Positions 1 through 11,289 of a stretch of DNA of 64,000 nt are shown here, piece after piece. Position 1 is the stretch's first letter. Every line of letters starts with the position of its first letter. The notes below the pieces were generated by a model. It was not told the DNA's origin. It did no database searches and worked only from the letters and a program-made list of their open reading frames with translations. Source of the stretch: Nectonema munidae (lineage: Eukaryota > Nematomorpha > Nectonematoida > Nectonematidae); contig JAUIRK010000902.1 in assembly GCA_030549495.1 (NCBI GenBank), positions 127,001 to 191,000 of the forward strand. The letters are read 5' to 3'. Both the position numbers and the translations under genes were made by a program.

Positions 1-15
1 ATAGAATACATTATG

Positions 16-1326
16 AGGGCGAACAAAAATTGACCTAATAACTCAAAAAATATTGACTTTTTTGTAAAAAAAATTGACTTTTGCAGAAAAAATTGACTTT
101 TCAAAAAAAAGTTTTTTTAACTTGCAAAAAAAGAACTGAAGCCTGATAGCGTCTAACAGAGTTTCAGAGCTACGAAAAAAAATTTCTGGCTCTGGAGTTA
201 TGTTTTTTAGCTCTGGTGTGAGTTCTAACACGCTCTTATAGTTAAGTGTATATTTTTAAAAAATTTAATAAAAAATAACCAAGAAAACAGTTAGGATTAG
301 AGAATATATGCGTGTTTTACTTGAAATTAACATTTGCGCTAGCTTTCATCTAAAAAACGTCTTTGAAATGTGAGTGGTTAAATCATGCGGAGCCAGTTAG
401 TGGAGGCGTATTTAAATTTTTACGCCTCCGATTCCATGTAGAAAAATTCAGCGGCTCAGCCATCGCAACCCTGATTTTTAGTACTTTTAAAATCATTTAA
501 GGCCTCTTTTTCTTCTATAAATAATAAAAAGAACAACATTTAACTTAAAAACTTCAAAGTTATTGACCCTTATACTTCAAAATATTGACTTTATTTGTTA
601 AAAAATTCCCTTAAAAATTATTTTAAGCTTTTTTATTTAGAAGAATTGAAATACACAAGGAAATAATTAAATATATTAGAAGAAAAATTTCTATCTTTTG
701 CTAGAAGCTTTTTTAACATCGAAAATGATCTTTCTACAGGATAAGTTGTAGCTTGACAATTTTGTAACTCTGCATAAGTACTCGGAGAAATGTTTAGCTT
801 TTTCAATTCTATAATATCTTTAATATCGTTCTTTTCAAACCTTTTATTCAAATAATTTTTAACTCCACAATCATCGTGATCAAACTTGATAGAGTAAAAA
901 GTCTTGATGCATCTTTTATGCTAAAAGAAGTTGACTCAACAAACTGCCCTAACTGAATATAGTTTTCTTTTATGTTAAGCAGTTGTTTATGTCATTTTAA
1001 ACAACTGATGCTTTCTCTTTCTTAACCAAAATTCCATTTTTGCATTCAAAAAAATTACAATTTCTTTTATTTTTGGTAAGTGATCGCAGTAGTTAGAAGC
1101 AGCGTTCAGCCAGCTTGCCCATCTTGTAACAATTGGAGAAAAACTTGAGCAAAAATGTTTGTAAAAAAAATTGACATAAAAAAAATTATTGACTTTTAAA
1201 AGAAAAAAAATTTACTTTATTGACCTTAAAAAATTTTAAAAATAATCGAAAATTAAGTAAATATATAATAAATAATTGTTTCTAACAAACTAAAAAACAA
1301 AATAAAAAATTGACTTTATTCGCCCT
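16..1326 (-). mobile_element. hAT element, internally deleted
   Basis: The ends are short inverted repeats: AGGGCGAAC at the left and, read from the right end, AGGGCGAAT. They are flanked by similar 8-bp sequences (ACATTATG and ATTGTATG, 5 of 8 matching), as expected for a degraded hAT target duplication. Both ends are rich in the motif ATTGAC. The only coding trace is a transposase C-terminal fragment on the minus strand, so this is a non-autonomous deletion derivative. The exact ends are inferred. Confidence 0.65.
633..1150 (-). pseudogene. hAT transposase C-terminal fragment
   Basis: Read on the minus strand, the upstream part gives a peptide like PIVTRWASWLNAASNYC, the conserved tryptophan region of the hAT catalytic core. 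The last 72 codons, which are open, contain YPVERSFSMLKKLL, the hAT C-terminal dimerisation motif. Several stops and a frame change lie between these parts, so no working protein is made. The N-terminal BED finger and first catalytic regions are absent. It sits inside the deleted hAT element whose ends are at 16 and 1326. Confidence 0.7.
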
Positions 1327-2251
1327 ATTGTATGATCATGAAATATCACAGAGGTCTTTAAAAAAAATTTTGATCTCTCTTTTAACGAAATTCTTATTTG
1401 TTGAATAAATTATGAGATAATGGGGAGTGGGTTAAATTGAAATTGGAGTAAATCACAAAACTTTGTTTTACTTTTGTTTCTACGACGTAGTTTTCAATCT
1501 TTTAAGTATTTAAAAAAATCATGCTTAAACTTTAGGTTCACGAATATTAATAATTATAAATTTATATTTTTATTTTGATTCACAGATGAATGTAGAAATG
1601 TGTTTCTTCAAAAAAAAATGTAAAAGCATTATCCTTCATAATTACAAATTTATTCAATATTTTAATTTAGTTAAATCTAAAAAAATAACAAAAGATAAAA
1701 GAGGTCACTGAGGATTTTGATACGCTGATTCCAGATATGCATTTTTTTTGAAATAAAATGAATAATTTCTTACTTTTTTCACGTTAAAAATACCATTTTT
1801 CTAATTTTTTGAAGTTATAAGGTGTAAAATGAATTTTACTAAATAAAAACTTAGATTTTTTTACATTTTGTTATCGGTATAAATTTTTTACCAGAATTAG
1901 TGACGGGCTATTTATATTTCCTTATTAACGGAGAAGTGGATATTTTTGTGCTTTTAGAGGTTTGGAGAAGGAGTATCTTTACACTCAAGACTGAAATTTC
2001 TAATCTTATTGGCTTAGGTAATTTTGTAAAATAAAGAAGAGCTTTTTGTAGTAAAATGTTAATTTATTACGAGTAATGCCGTAAATGCTGGATCTAAACA
2101 AAATTAAAAAGTTTCGGTTTATGTAAATATATTTTAAAACTGACATTAACTTACCCTAACTATAAGCCTAAAAATCTCTTATTATTTTTCAAATATATTA
2201 TAAAAATAACATTATATCACTAACCATAAATTTCTCTTATTCTTTTTGCAA
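1327..2251. other. AT-rich spacer without recognisable gene
   Basis: Poly-A and poly-T rich sequence. I see no coding similarity, tandem array or inverted ends in it. Confidence 0.6.
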
Positions 2252-3430
2252 CCTTCGCATGACGCCCTTATGGAGTTTTACTCCACCTTGAATTTAAAAG
2301 TTAAATTTCAATAAAATCAGAAAAGTTTCAGTCCTCTAAGTTTTTTGTAATTTTCAATTACAACATTTCGAATGTTTTAAAATTAATTTTTGTTCAATTT
2401 AATTTTTTTACAAGAGTACAAAAAAGTTAAAAACAATAGAAATTTTTTTCAAGCTAAATGAACAAAATGACCATAAGTTTAAAACAATATATTTTTTTAT
2501 TTACAACAAGGGCAAATTAAAAAAGAATGATGCTTGCAAACACCTTTTTCGCATTTCTGACACTGCCTTGTGGTTCTAGCTTTTTTGGAGGTAGGACAAA
2601 AATTGCAAAAAACTCTTTTACTACTTGAAGGTGGACAATACGAGTCTTTACTTTCTTCAAAGCCAAAAAAAATCAGCAGAGACTTTGTTTTTGGGTTCAG
2701 CCCTTGAATACTGGAGCGTATTTTCATTGAGTTATAACAAAGCTTCATTGCCAAAGATTTTAAAAATAACTTCCTTCCACTTTTTTTAGTTGCAGAAAAA
2801 ATGCTGTCAGGACAATTATGGTTCAGAATTACCATGGAGTTCAAAGCTGCTATGTCTAAATAGTTTGAAAACACAGCGGTGGGCCACTTTCTTGAAGGTT
2901 TGTAGGATCGATATAATCTAATCATGCGATTAGCCACATCCACTCCACTTTTTGACCTGTTGTAATACAGACTCTGGTTTAGCTTTGTCTCCAATTAACT
3001 CAAAGCTTGTACAGTGTTGTGAAGACAATACATATACAACTTTGAAATTTTTTGTAGCGTGTCTTCGGGGAATGTAGGCTGCGAGAGAGGCATACTTTGA
3101 ATAAATTATCATTCTCTCACATTCTTGGAGCTTTAGTGTCTTCAGATACTGAGGGCGTAATATTCCAGGAACAAACCTTCTGTTTGATTTGACCGTTCCA
3201 CATATAGTCAAATTATTCTCCGTCATCCATTCAGCAAGATTATTCTGTGAAAAATCTATCTGTGAAGACACCGCAACCACTTGGTATCTCAGAAGCGTTG
3301 TCAATCTCTTCACGATCGAATTACCAGAGAAATAATTTTCTTCAATTTTGGGTCATAAACTTTCACTGCACATCCACCTCTGAAAGAAATCTCTGAAAGA
3401 AACCTCTGGAGAAATTCGATCATTTTTCAT
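2252..3430 (-). mobile_element. piggyBac relic A (3' part)
   Basis: The downstream end of this minus-strand element at 2252-2290 starts CCTTCGCATGACGCCC and carries GGAGTTTTACTCCAC. It is clearly homologous to the 3' end of piggyBac C at 13103-13138 (CCTTCGCACTACGGCC read inward). That shared end defines a piggyBac subfamily in this genome. The expected TTAA is degenerate (GCAA). The 5' part of the element is not visible beyond about 3430. Confidence 0.7.
2497..3400 (-). pseudogene. piggyBac transposase, C-terminal two thirds
   Basis: This encodes a DDE_Tnp_1_7 type transposase, the enzyme that cuts and pastes piggyBac DNA at TTAA. Minus-strand pieces show KVYDPK near 3355, a GCGVFTDRFFT remnant with the second catalytic Asp near 3270, TICGTVKSNRRF, YIPRRHATKNFKVVYVLSSQH, and GVDVANRM with the third Asp near 2940. 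It ends with the family's cysteine-rich zinc-binding tail (CNFC, CQKC, CPCC) near 2500-2600. At least two frameshifts break it, one near 2968 and one near 3290. The first catalytic Asp region is missing. Confidence 0.85.
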
Positions 3431-3687
3431 AATATTTGTGCAAATAAGCAAATTTCGGAGAAGATAAGCTAAAACAAATAACAGTTTGACAATCTTTATA
3501 CAAATTAGTAGTCATAAACACACGAACACGAACCCCCAACTTACAAGAATAGCTTATAAAAAACATTCAAATGGGCATACGCATGAACATCTGAGACAAC
3601 CCATTACAACAACACCTATATAATCACAAACAAAGTTGAAAACTCACATATACTGAGAGAAATACTCAGGAAAACTGTTAGAGGATG

Positions 3688-3860
3688 ACGGAAAAAACAG
3701 ACACACACACGCAAGCAGATAGACATATACACACACACGCAAGCAAACAGACATATACACACACAAACGCAAGCAGACACACACACAAACACACACATAC
3801 ACAAACACACCCACACAAACACACCTACACAAAAACACACGCGTACACATACGTTTTTTA
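3688..3860. repeat. CA-rich microsatellite with 25-30 bp substructure
   Basis: Runs of (CA)n alternate with GCAAGCAGACAGACATATA-type blocks, giving an irregular minisatellite. Long open frames across it are low-complexity artefacts. Confidence 0.85.
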
Positions 3861-4275
3861 GGTTCTCTATGACGAAATATAATCACAGACAAAATTTGAA
3901 AGAAAAATAATATTTTTAAGCCGCCCCTCAAAAGAACAAACATTTTACGGTTTTTCAAAAATTTTAATAAACATAACTTTTTTTTCTAATATTATGTTTT
4001 AAATTTCAAAATGTATTTTTTTTAGATTTAAACTTAATTTTTTTAAGAACTTTATATATTTAATATTTAATTTTATAAGTTTTTATGCTCATATTATTTC
4101 AGATGTTTTTATAATTTAGTTCAATGTTAATAATTAGTTCAAGTTAATTTATGAAAAAATTAGGTTTTTATAAAAATGGTAACCTAAATTTACGTTTAAA
4201 TATAATTTTAATTAATTTTGTTTATGCTCATATTATTTCAGTTGTTTTTATAATTTAGTTTAGTTAGTTTAAATA
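3861..4275. other. AT-rich spacer with a duplicated splice-acceptor-like block
   Basis: No gene seen. A block of about 42 bp starting TTTATGCTCATATTATTTCA occurs twice, near 4082 and 4223, just before the ATG at 4276. Each copy ends its first half with TTATTTCAG, which looks like a 3' splice site. Confidence 0.5.
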
Positions 4276-4840
4276 ATGCCAACTACAAGAAAGAACAATT
4301 TTGTTTTTGCAGTTGGAATGGTTCGTGAAATCGATTTTCAGACTTGCAAGCAACTTCCTACTAAAAGATGCGTCTTAGAAAGGCTTTTTTTTTATTTAAA
4401 AAAATTGAAAAAAAAATGTTAAAGAATCTTGCAATATAGTAGCAAACGAATTGATAAGTTTTTGGACTACAGCAAGTTTAAAGACGTCAGACAAGTCTTA
4501 CGTGGTCAAAAATATTCGTTTTATCTATGAAAAGCACGAAAAGTTAATGAAAAAAAAAAATCGTGTATCTGCTTCACAGTGTATAAAACATAAAGTTTTC
4601 ATAGATGAATTAAATAGTTTGTTAGACATTGCGCATTTACAATCAGAAGTTTTAATCAAAAACAAAGAAGATTTAGCCTTTCTTGACGATCAAAGAGGTA
4701 AAAGATTAATGTTTATTGGTGAAGAAGATAGAAAATATACTGAAAACATAAAAAGAAAGAGTAAAAGAAATTTATATTATAAAAAATGTTTAGAGGAGAA
4801 AGAAAAATTTCTGAAAAAGTTGCTTTTGAAGAGGCTGTAA
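4276..4840 (+). pseudogene. Orphan mobile-element-associated protein, N-terminal part
   Basis: An ATG at 4276 opens MPTTRKNNFVFAVGMVREID, shifts frame in the A-run near 4400-4420, then continues through VKESCNIVANELISFW to FIDELNSLLDIAHLQSE and DLAFLDDQRG. The spacing of LERLFFYLKK, ELISFW, LLDIAH and FLDDQR matches an uncharacterised protein family that I recall recurring in high copy in Hydra and other invertebrates, so it is probably carried by a mobile element. The function is unknown to me. The frame runs directly into piggyBac B at about 4830, apparently through the shared word GAAGAGGC. A basic, probably helical segment (IKRKSKRNLYYKK) lies near the end. Confidence 0.5.
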
Positions 4841-5185
4841 TATAAAGATATATGACCCTAAAAAGCCCGGCCATTATGGCCTTAAATTTTATCATCTAAA
4901 ATCTAAATGATGCTGAAAGTTTTTATTTTCTCAAACCAGAAATTTACATCTCTGGTTTACCCAACTGAGAATACTTTTCTTCTAAGAACATCATCAAAAG
5001 ATTAGTAACAGATGCAAATCTACCTGATGGCTGTGGCCTTTATATAGATAGATTTTTTACGTCCCATGAAGTTGCAGAGTGGGGACTTTTAAAAAAATAT
5101 TACCATTTGTGGTACTGTTATGTCTTCTAGAAGATTTATTCCAAGAATTCTTCAGTCCTCTTATTTAAAATCTCTTCATCTAAAT
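4830..5185 (+). pseudogene. piggyBac relic B, transposase left part
   Basis: The sequence encodes YDPKKPG near 4852, then LKFYHL, DGCGLYIDRFFTSHE with the second catalytic Asp near 5050, and TICGTVMSSRRF, all typical of piggyBac DDE_Tnp_1_7. It is closely related to piggyBac C. Everything before the YDPKKPG motif, including the first Asp, is replaced by an unrelated coding segment. Frameshifts are present, for example near 5090 before the TICGTV stretch. The reading stops at the target site of the hAT inserted at 5186 and resumes at 8095. Confidence 0.85.
5178..5185. repeat. 8-bp target site duplication, left copy
   Basis: ATCTAAAT, repeated exactly at 8095-8102 on the other side of the hAT element. 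A perfect copy suggests a fairly recent insertion. Confidence 0.95.
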
Positions 5186-5492
5186 CAGGGGTCACCAAAC
5201 TTTTTTCTTAGAGGGCCGGATAACTGAAAGAATGGCGGGTGCGGGCCGCATAATCATTCTGTACAATACTTGCAAGCCAGAAAGAAAGCTCTAGTAGAAA
5301 AAAGACTACAAACTTAGTTTAGCATTCCATGTTAATTATGGGTGAGTGGCGTGAGATGCAGAAAAAAAACAAAGACAACCAACATATTTATTTACTAAAA
5401 AGTTATCAAAGAAGGCAACGTTAGCAAAAAGGTAGCTACATCAGACATAGTGTGCACATGTTCGAATATCACAAACTAAGCAGCAAAAAAGG

Positions 5493-7301
5493 TTAGTGAG
5501 ACTTGTGAAACTGATGTTTGGCTTTTAATATATCAACAATGTTTGGTTTGAAATTGCTGCATCCAATCAATAGAATTGCTTTCAAATGTTCATCAGTCAA
5601 TCTCGTTCGATATGTTGACTTTACATACTTCATTTTTGAAAATGTTTGCTCACAGACATAAGTTATTCCAAACACTGATGCCATATCAGCGGCAAATTTC
5701 TTCAATTTCGGAAACTCAGCATCAGGTAAGCAGCGGTAAAATTCAACAAGTTTTCCTTCTCTGTGCTTCTCTTTCAGCAAATCATTTGCGTGCAAATCAA
5801 TGAGCTCCAACTGTAGTTCAACTGACACATCGTCAAGGTTACAACCAAACGGATTCTGGAACAGAAGAATATGACTCTCAATTCTTTTAAGATCTGAGAA
5901 TCTCTCCAAAAAATGCTTATTCAAGTCACGAATAATCTTTTTCGGAAAATCGAGGTTGACATCTTCAGCGACTGTAGCATAAAACTCTTTGAAACAGTGA
6001 AAATAAGAGAAGTTTTCTCCTTCCAGTTGTGCTTCAAACAATGACAGCTTTCTCCGAAATCCTTTGATGATTCTGTAGAGATCACAGATAAGGTTATCTT
6101 TTCCCTGAAGTTTCAGGTTCAGTTCATTCATGTGGGATGTGATGTCGACCAAAAATGCCAACTTTGACAGCCAGGTAGGATCTGACAGCTGTGGATCAGC
6201 TCTATCTTTTTCGGTGAGAAAAACATCTATTTCGTTTCGAAGCTTAAAAAAACGAAACAAGACTTTACCGCAGCTGAGCCACCTCACTGTTGTGTGATAA
6301 GGCAAGTCACAGAAATCAGAATCAATTTCTTCAAGAAAAACCTGGAACTGACGGTGATTGAGTGCATGTCCCCGAATGAAGTTCACAGCAGAAAGGACTG
6401 GTTTCAGTACACAAGAAATATCTAAGGTTTTCCCACAGAGTGCTTGTTGATGTATGATGCAGTGTATGAACAGAGCGCCCGGAATTCGCAAATCTTCTAA
6501 ATAAGTCCTGATCTGCCCCACCAGACACTTTCTCACTCCAGCCATGTTTTTTCCTCCATCAACTGTAACACCTCGGAGCTGATTCCACTGAAGGTTATAG
6601 TCTTGCAAAGTTTTCTGCACTTCCGTGAAAATGTCTTTTCCAGTTGTTGTTCCATGCATGCTACAAACGGATGCCAACTCTTCCGTTATCTGAAAGTCTA
6701 AAGTGACACCACGAATGAACACGAGAAGTTGTGACGTACTCGAGAGATCAGTAGACTCGTCTATCGCAAGAGAATACCACAAGAAGTTCCTAGCTTTCTC
6801 GTGTATCTGTAGCACTATGTTCTCTCCAAGTTCTTCTGTTCTCCGCACAACTGAACTTGCCGAAAGGCTGATACCTCCAAACAAATTGGCTTTCTCAGGA
6901 CACAAGTCATTTGCTGCTTCCATCATGCACTCTTTGATGAAGTTGCCATCAGTAAACGGTTTTCCTCGCTCTGCCATCTTATGCACTATTTTGTAACTTG
7001 TATGAGTGACGGATTCATTTTCAGTAAACTTTCTCCTGAAGAGATTTCTTTGAGTTTCTAAACTACGTTTCATGGACTCATATTTCTCAGAGCGTAACTT
7101 TCCAGAAAACATTGAATACTTTGATATATGTTTTGTTTCATAGTGACGCCGAAGATTGTACTCTTTCAGAACGGCAATACTTTCGCTGCATACCACGCAA
7201 GTAGCTTTCTGGTCCTTCGTTTCTACAAAGAAGTACTTTACACCCCATTCTTCATTGAAAGCACGACACTCGGCGTCTACTTTTCTTTTCTTAGTAGCCA
7301 T
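5493..7301 (-). CDS. hAT transposase, intact 602 aa
   Basis: This enzyme excises and reinserts the surrounding hAT element. The N-terminus has a lysine-rich likely nuclear signal (KKRK, residues 4-7) and a BED/SPIN-DOC type zinc finger (C35, C38, H53, H58). The RNase-H-like core shows D181 in AIDEST, D248 in VTVDGG, the CxxH motif C281/H284 followed by C289, and R340-W341. E551 in YVCEQTFSKMK precedes the C-terminal dimerisation domain (about 540-590). The full length and GTF2IRD2/ZBED5-like layout match autonomous hATs. The start is the first ATG of the frame, giving MATKKRKVDAEC. No stop or frameshift is visible, so it may still be active. Confidence 0.95.
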   Translation of the reverse strand: MATKKRKVDAECRAFNEEWGVKYFFVETKDQKATCVVCSESIAVLKEYNLRRHYETKHISKYSMFSGKLRSEKYESMKRSLETQRNLFRRKFTENESVTHTSYKIVHKMAERGKPFTDGNFIKECMMEAANDLCPEKANLFGGISLSASSVVRRTEELGENIVLQIHEKARNFLWYSLAIDESTDLSSTSQLLVFIRGVTLDFQITEELASVCSMHGTTTGKDIFTEVQKTLQDYNLQWNQLRGVTVDGGKNMAGVRKCLVGQIRTYLEDLRIPGALFIHCIIHQQALCGKTLDISCVLKPVLSAVNFIRGHALNHRQFQVFLEEIDSDFCDLPYHTTVRWLSCGKVLFRFFKLRNEIDVFLTEKDRADPQLSDPTWLSKLAFLVDITSHMNELNLKLQGKDNLICDLYRIIKGFRRKLSLFEAQLEGENFSYFHCFKEFYATVAEDVNLDFPKKIIRDLNKHFLERFSDLKRIESHILLFQNPFGCNLDDVSVELQLELIDLHANDLLKEKHREGKLVEFYRCLPDAEFPKLKKFAADMASVFGITYVCEQTFSKMKYVKSTYRTRLTDEHLKAILLIGCSNFKPNIVDILKAKHQFHKSH

Positions 7302-7342
7302 AACGATAATATTCTAAACTTAATATTTAAATTTAAATTATA

Positions 7343-7979
7343 CAGTAAAACCTTTTATATACGACCTATGTTTTCTGCAGATAATCTCGGTCGTAACTCA
7401 CAGGTAGTAATAATAATCTTAATTTTTTAAACAGGTAAATAAATAATCTTAATTTTTATACACAAAAACAACAAAAATATTTTAAAAATTATTTTTAATC
7501 AAGCACACGTGTTGAATATTATTTATCAAATTTATTATATAAAAAAATACAAATTAAGGCGTTCTCAAAAGTTAATATAATTTTTTTACTCTAGTATTTA
7601 CAAAAAAATATTTTTTAATAAATAAGACAAAGAAAAAGAGATTTCAAAACAAAATTCTCACAACTTTCATTAAATAATCTGTTTTGTTGAACGTTTTAAT
7701 TACAAGAAATATTTTTTTGTCCTTGCAATAAAATTTGTTTAAAAACAAAGGAAAAATACATGAAAACGCCATTTTAAAAGTTGCAAAAAGGGAAAATGAA
7801 AATAAAAAGTAAACTTTTTAAAAAATTTAAATTTACGGTCGTATGTCGCATCAAGCAGTGTCGCATTTAAGAGGTAAAAGTTATATCAAAACACGGTAGA
7901 GTTGTTTATTAACTTGAATTTAAGTCGTTGCTAAAAGGAAGTCGTTGTTAAGAGGGACCGTTGTTGACAGGTTTCACTC
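7343..7979. mobile_element. Tigger/pogo-like MITE nested in hAT 1
   Basis: The left end CAGTAAAACCTTTTATATAC follows a TA. The right end, read inward, is GAGTGAAACCTGTCAACAAC. These match pogo/Tigger-style termini (CAGTnnAACC). Inner ends contain several GTCGT/ACGAC words, also typical. There is no coding sequence. It lies between the hAT transposase start and the hAT right end, so it inserted into the hAT or was carried with it. The right TA is not preserved. Confidence 0.5.
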
Positions 7980-8094
7980 ACAACATATCATGTTTCATAC
8001 GTTTTATCAAGCAAATTTAAGTATCGTCGGCGGGCCTGATGATCTGACGTCGCGGGCCGGATCCGGCCCGCGGGCCGTAGTTTGGTGACCCCTG

Positions 8095-8642
8095 ATCTAA
8101 ATGAATGCGAATCCCGTATTGTTTATTCTCGTCAAGCTTCTCTTTCCGCCTATATTCCTTGTATACATGCAAAACGCAATTTTAAAGTTATTTCTTCAGA
8201 GTATGATAAGCCTGAATCTCTAATAGAATATAACAAATACAAAGGCGCGGTCGACGTTGCGAATAGAATGGTCAAGCAATACCGGAGTTATAAACCTTGT
8301 AGAAGGTGGACTAGAGCAGCATTTGCAAACTATCTTGATATGAGTGCTCTAAATGCTTTCATCATTGCGAAGTTCAATGCGCCTGACGACTACCCATCAA
8401 TAAAAAGTAGTGGAAGAAAAATATTTATAAAACAATTGGCTATGCATTTGAGTGAAGAGTCCATGAAAATCAGATCCCAAACCCCTCAAGTGAATCTGAA
8501 GACAAAAAATATTTTAAGTTTTTACGGATTTCACCAGGATGACAGCTTAGAAACATCGAGTAGCCGAGGTTTTTGCAATATTTGTAAGCCTAAAAAAAGC
8601 AGAACAACGCGAAAGTGTAAAAAATGCCTTTTTTATGTGTAA
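8095..8642 (+). pseudogene. piggyBac relic B, transposase right part
   Basis: This continues the gene split by hAT 1: LNECESRIVYSRQASLSAYI, then a small deletion, KPESLIEYNKYKGAVDVANR with the third catalytic Asp near 8251, YRSYKPCRRWTRAAFANYLD, and the cysteine-rich tail CNICKPKKSRTTRKCKKC. The frame ends at a stop after CLFYV, with the last zinc ligands displaced into another frame. Removing the hAT and one duplication copy restores contiguous homology to piggyBac C. Confidence 0.85.
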
Positions 8643-8833
8643 AAATCACACGAAATTAATCTGTGAAAATTGTATATGATTTTTTTTCTTCTTTGTCAAT
8701 AAATTTTTTTATATCATGTCCAAAATATATTTTTTCTTGAAAAATTTAACGCCATCTATAAAGTTTAAGTCAAAAAAATGGTTTTTTAAAAATAATTTGA
8801 AAAAGTTTTTCAGATTACACACAATTATGTATA

Positions 8834-10674
<1,841 letters not shown>

Positions 10675-10687
10675 CGCTGATTTCTCT

Positions 10688-10802
10688 GTGTATGTATGTA
10701 TGTATGTATGTATGTATGTATGTATGTATGTATGTATGTATGTATGTATGTATGTGTGTATGTATGTATGTATGTATGTATGTATGTATGTATGTATGTA
10801 TG
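10688..10802. repeat. (GTAT)n microsatellite
   Basis: About 28 units of GTAT with one GTGT interruption near 10754, ending at TATGAGAATT. Confidence 0.97.
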
Positions 10803-10969
10803 AGAATTTTAAATAATTTCTCACATATTTTAATAAAAAAATTCATTAAACTTTCCTCTATGTGTCTATGTGTCAGGTGTTTAAGATGATGGTCTCCCTT
10901 GGTGTGTCCTGTGTGTTTTCTGTGTTTCTTGTTGGGGTTGTTTGGTGGTTTTTCTGTGTTTTGGGTTTT

Positions 10970-11236
10970 TTTTCTTCTCTTCTCTATATATGACAATCTT
11001 GTGATCAAAAAATCAAAGTTTCGAAACTTTTCAGAAAGGAATGTGGCACGCCTTTTTTGTAGGCTGCAATTGGAAGGGACATGTTTCTTCTAGTTCATTC
11101 CTTTCTGACCTTCGATGATAAAAGAGAAAGAAACCCAAATGACAAAATTTCAGCCATCAGAATCCTGCACAATCATTTTAATCAAGTTTGCTCCAAGTAT
11201 TGGACCCCCAACACATCAGTCACCATTGACCAACTA
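10970..11236 (+). pseudogene. piggyBac C' partial copy
   Basis: A stretch homologous to 11364-11640, about 390 bp downstream in the same orientation. Fragments read DQKIKVSKLFRKECGT-like, LTFDDKRERNPNDK and KYWTPNTSVTIDQL, the region leading to the first catalytic Asp. It stops abruptly near 11236. It is either a tandem partial duplication of piggyBac C or the remnant of a separate insertion; the two copies are clearly diverged. Confidence 0.7.
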
Positions 11237-11289
11237 GTGTGTGCTTGTTTTTCAGTGTAGCATGTTTATATTTTCGTCAAACTTTCAGA

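Larger units (their letters stand above)
5186..8094 (-). mobile_element. hAT transposon 1, apparently complete
   Basis: The 2909-bp element has perfect 16-bp terminal inverted repeats, CAGGGGTCACCAAACT, followed by GC-rich subterminal GGGCCG-type sequence at both ends. It is flanked by an exact 8-bp duplication, the hAT hallmark. It carries one uninterrupted 602-codon transposase gene on the minus strand and a Tigger-like insertion in its 5' untranslated region. It split the transposase gene of piggyBac B. Confidence 0.95.

Noticed and set aside
3616-3958. Cysteine/valine-rich frames on the minus strand
   Set aside because: Low-complexity translation of the CA-rich repeat.
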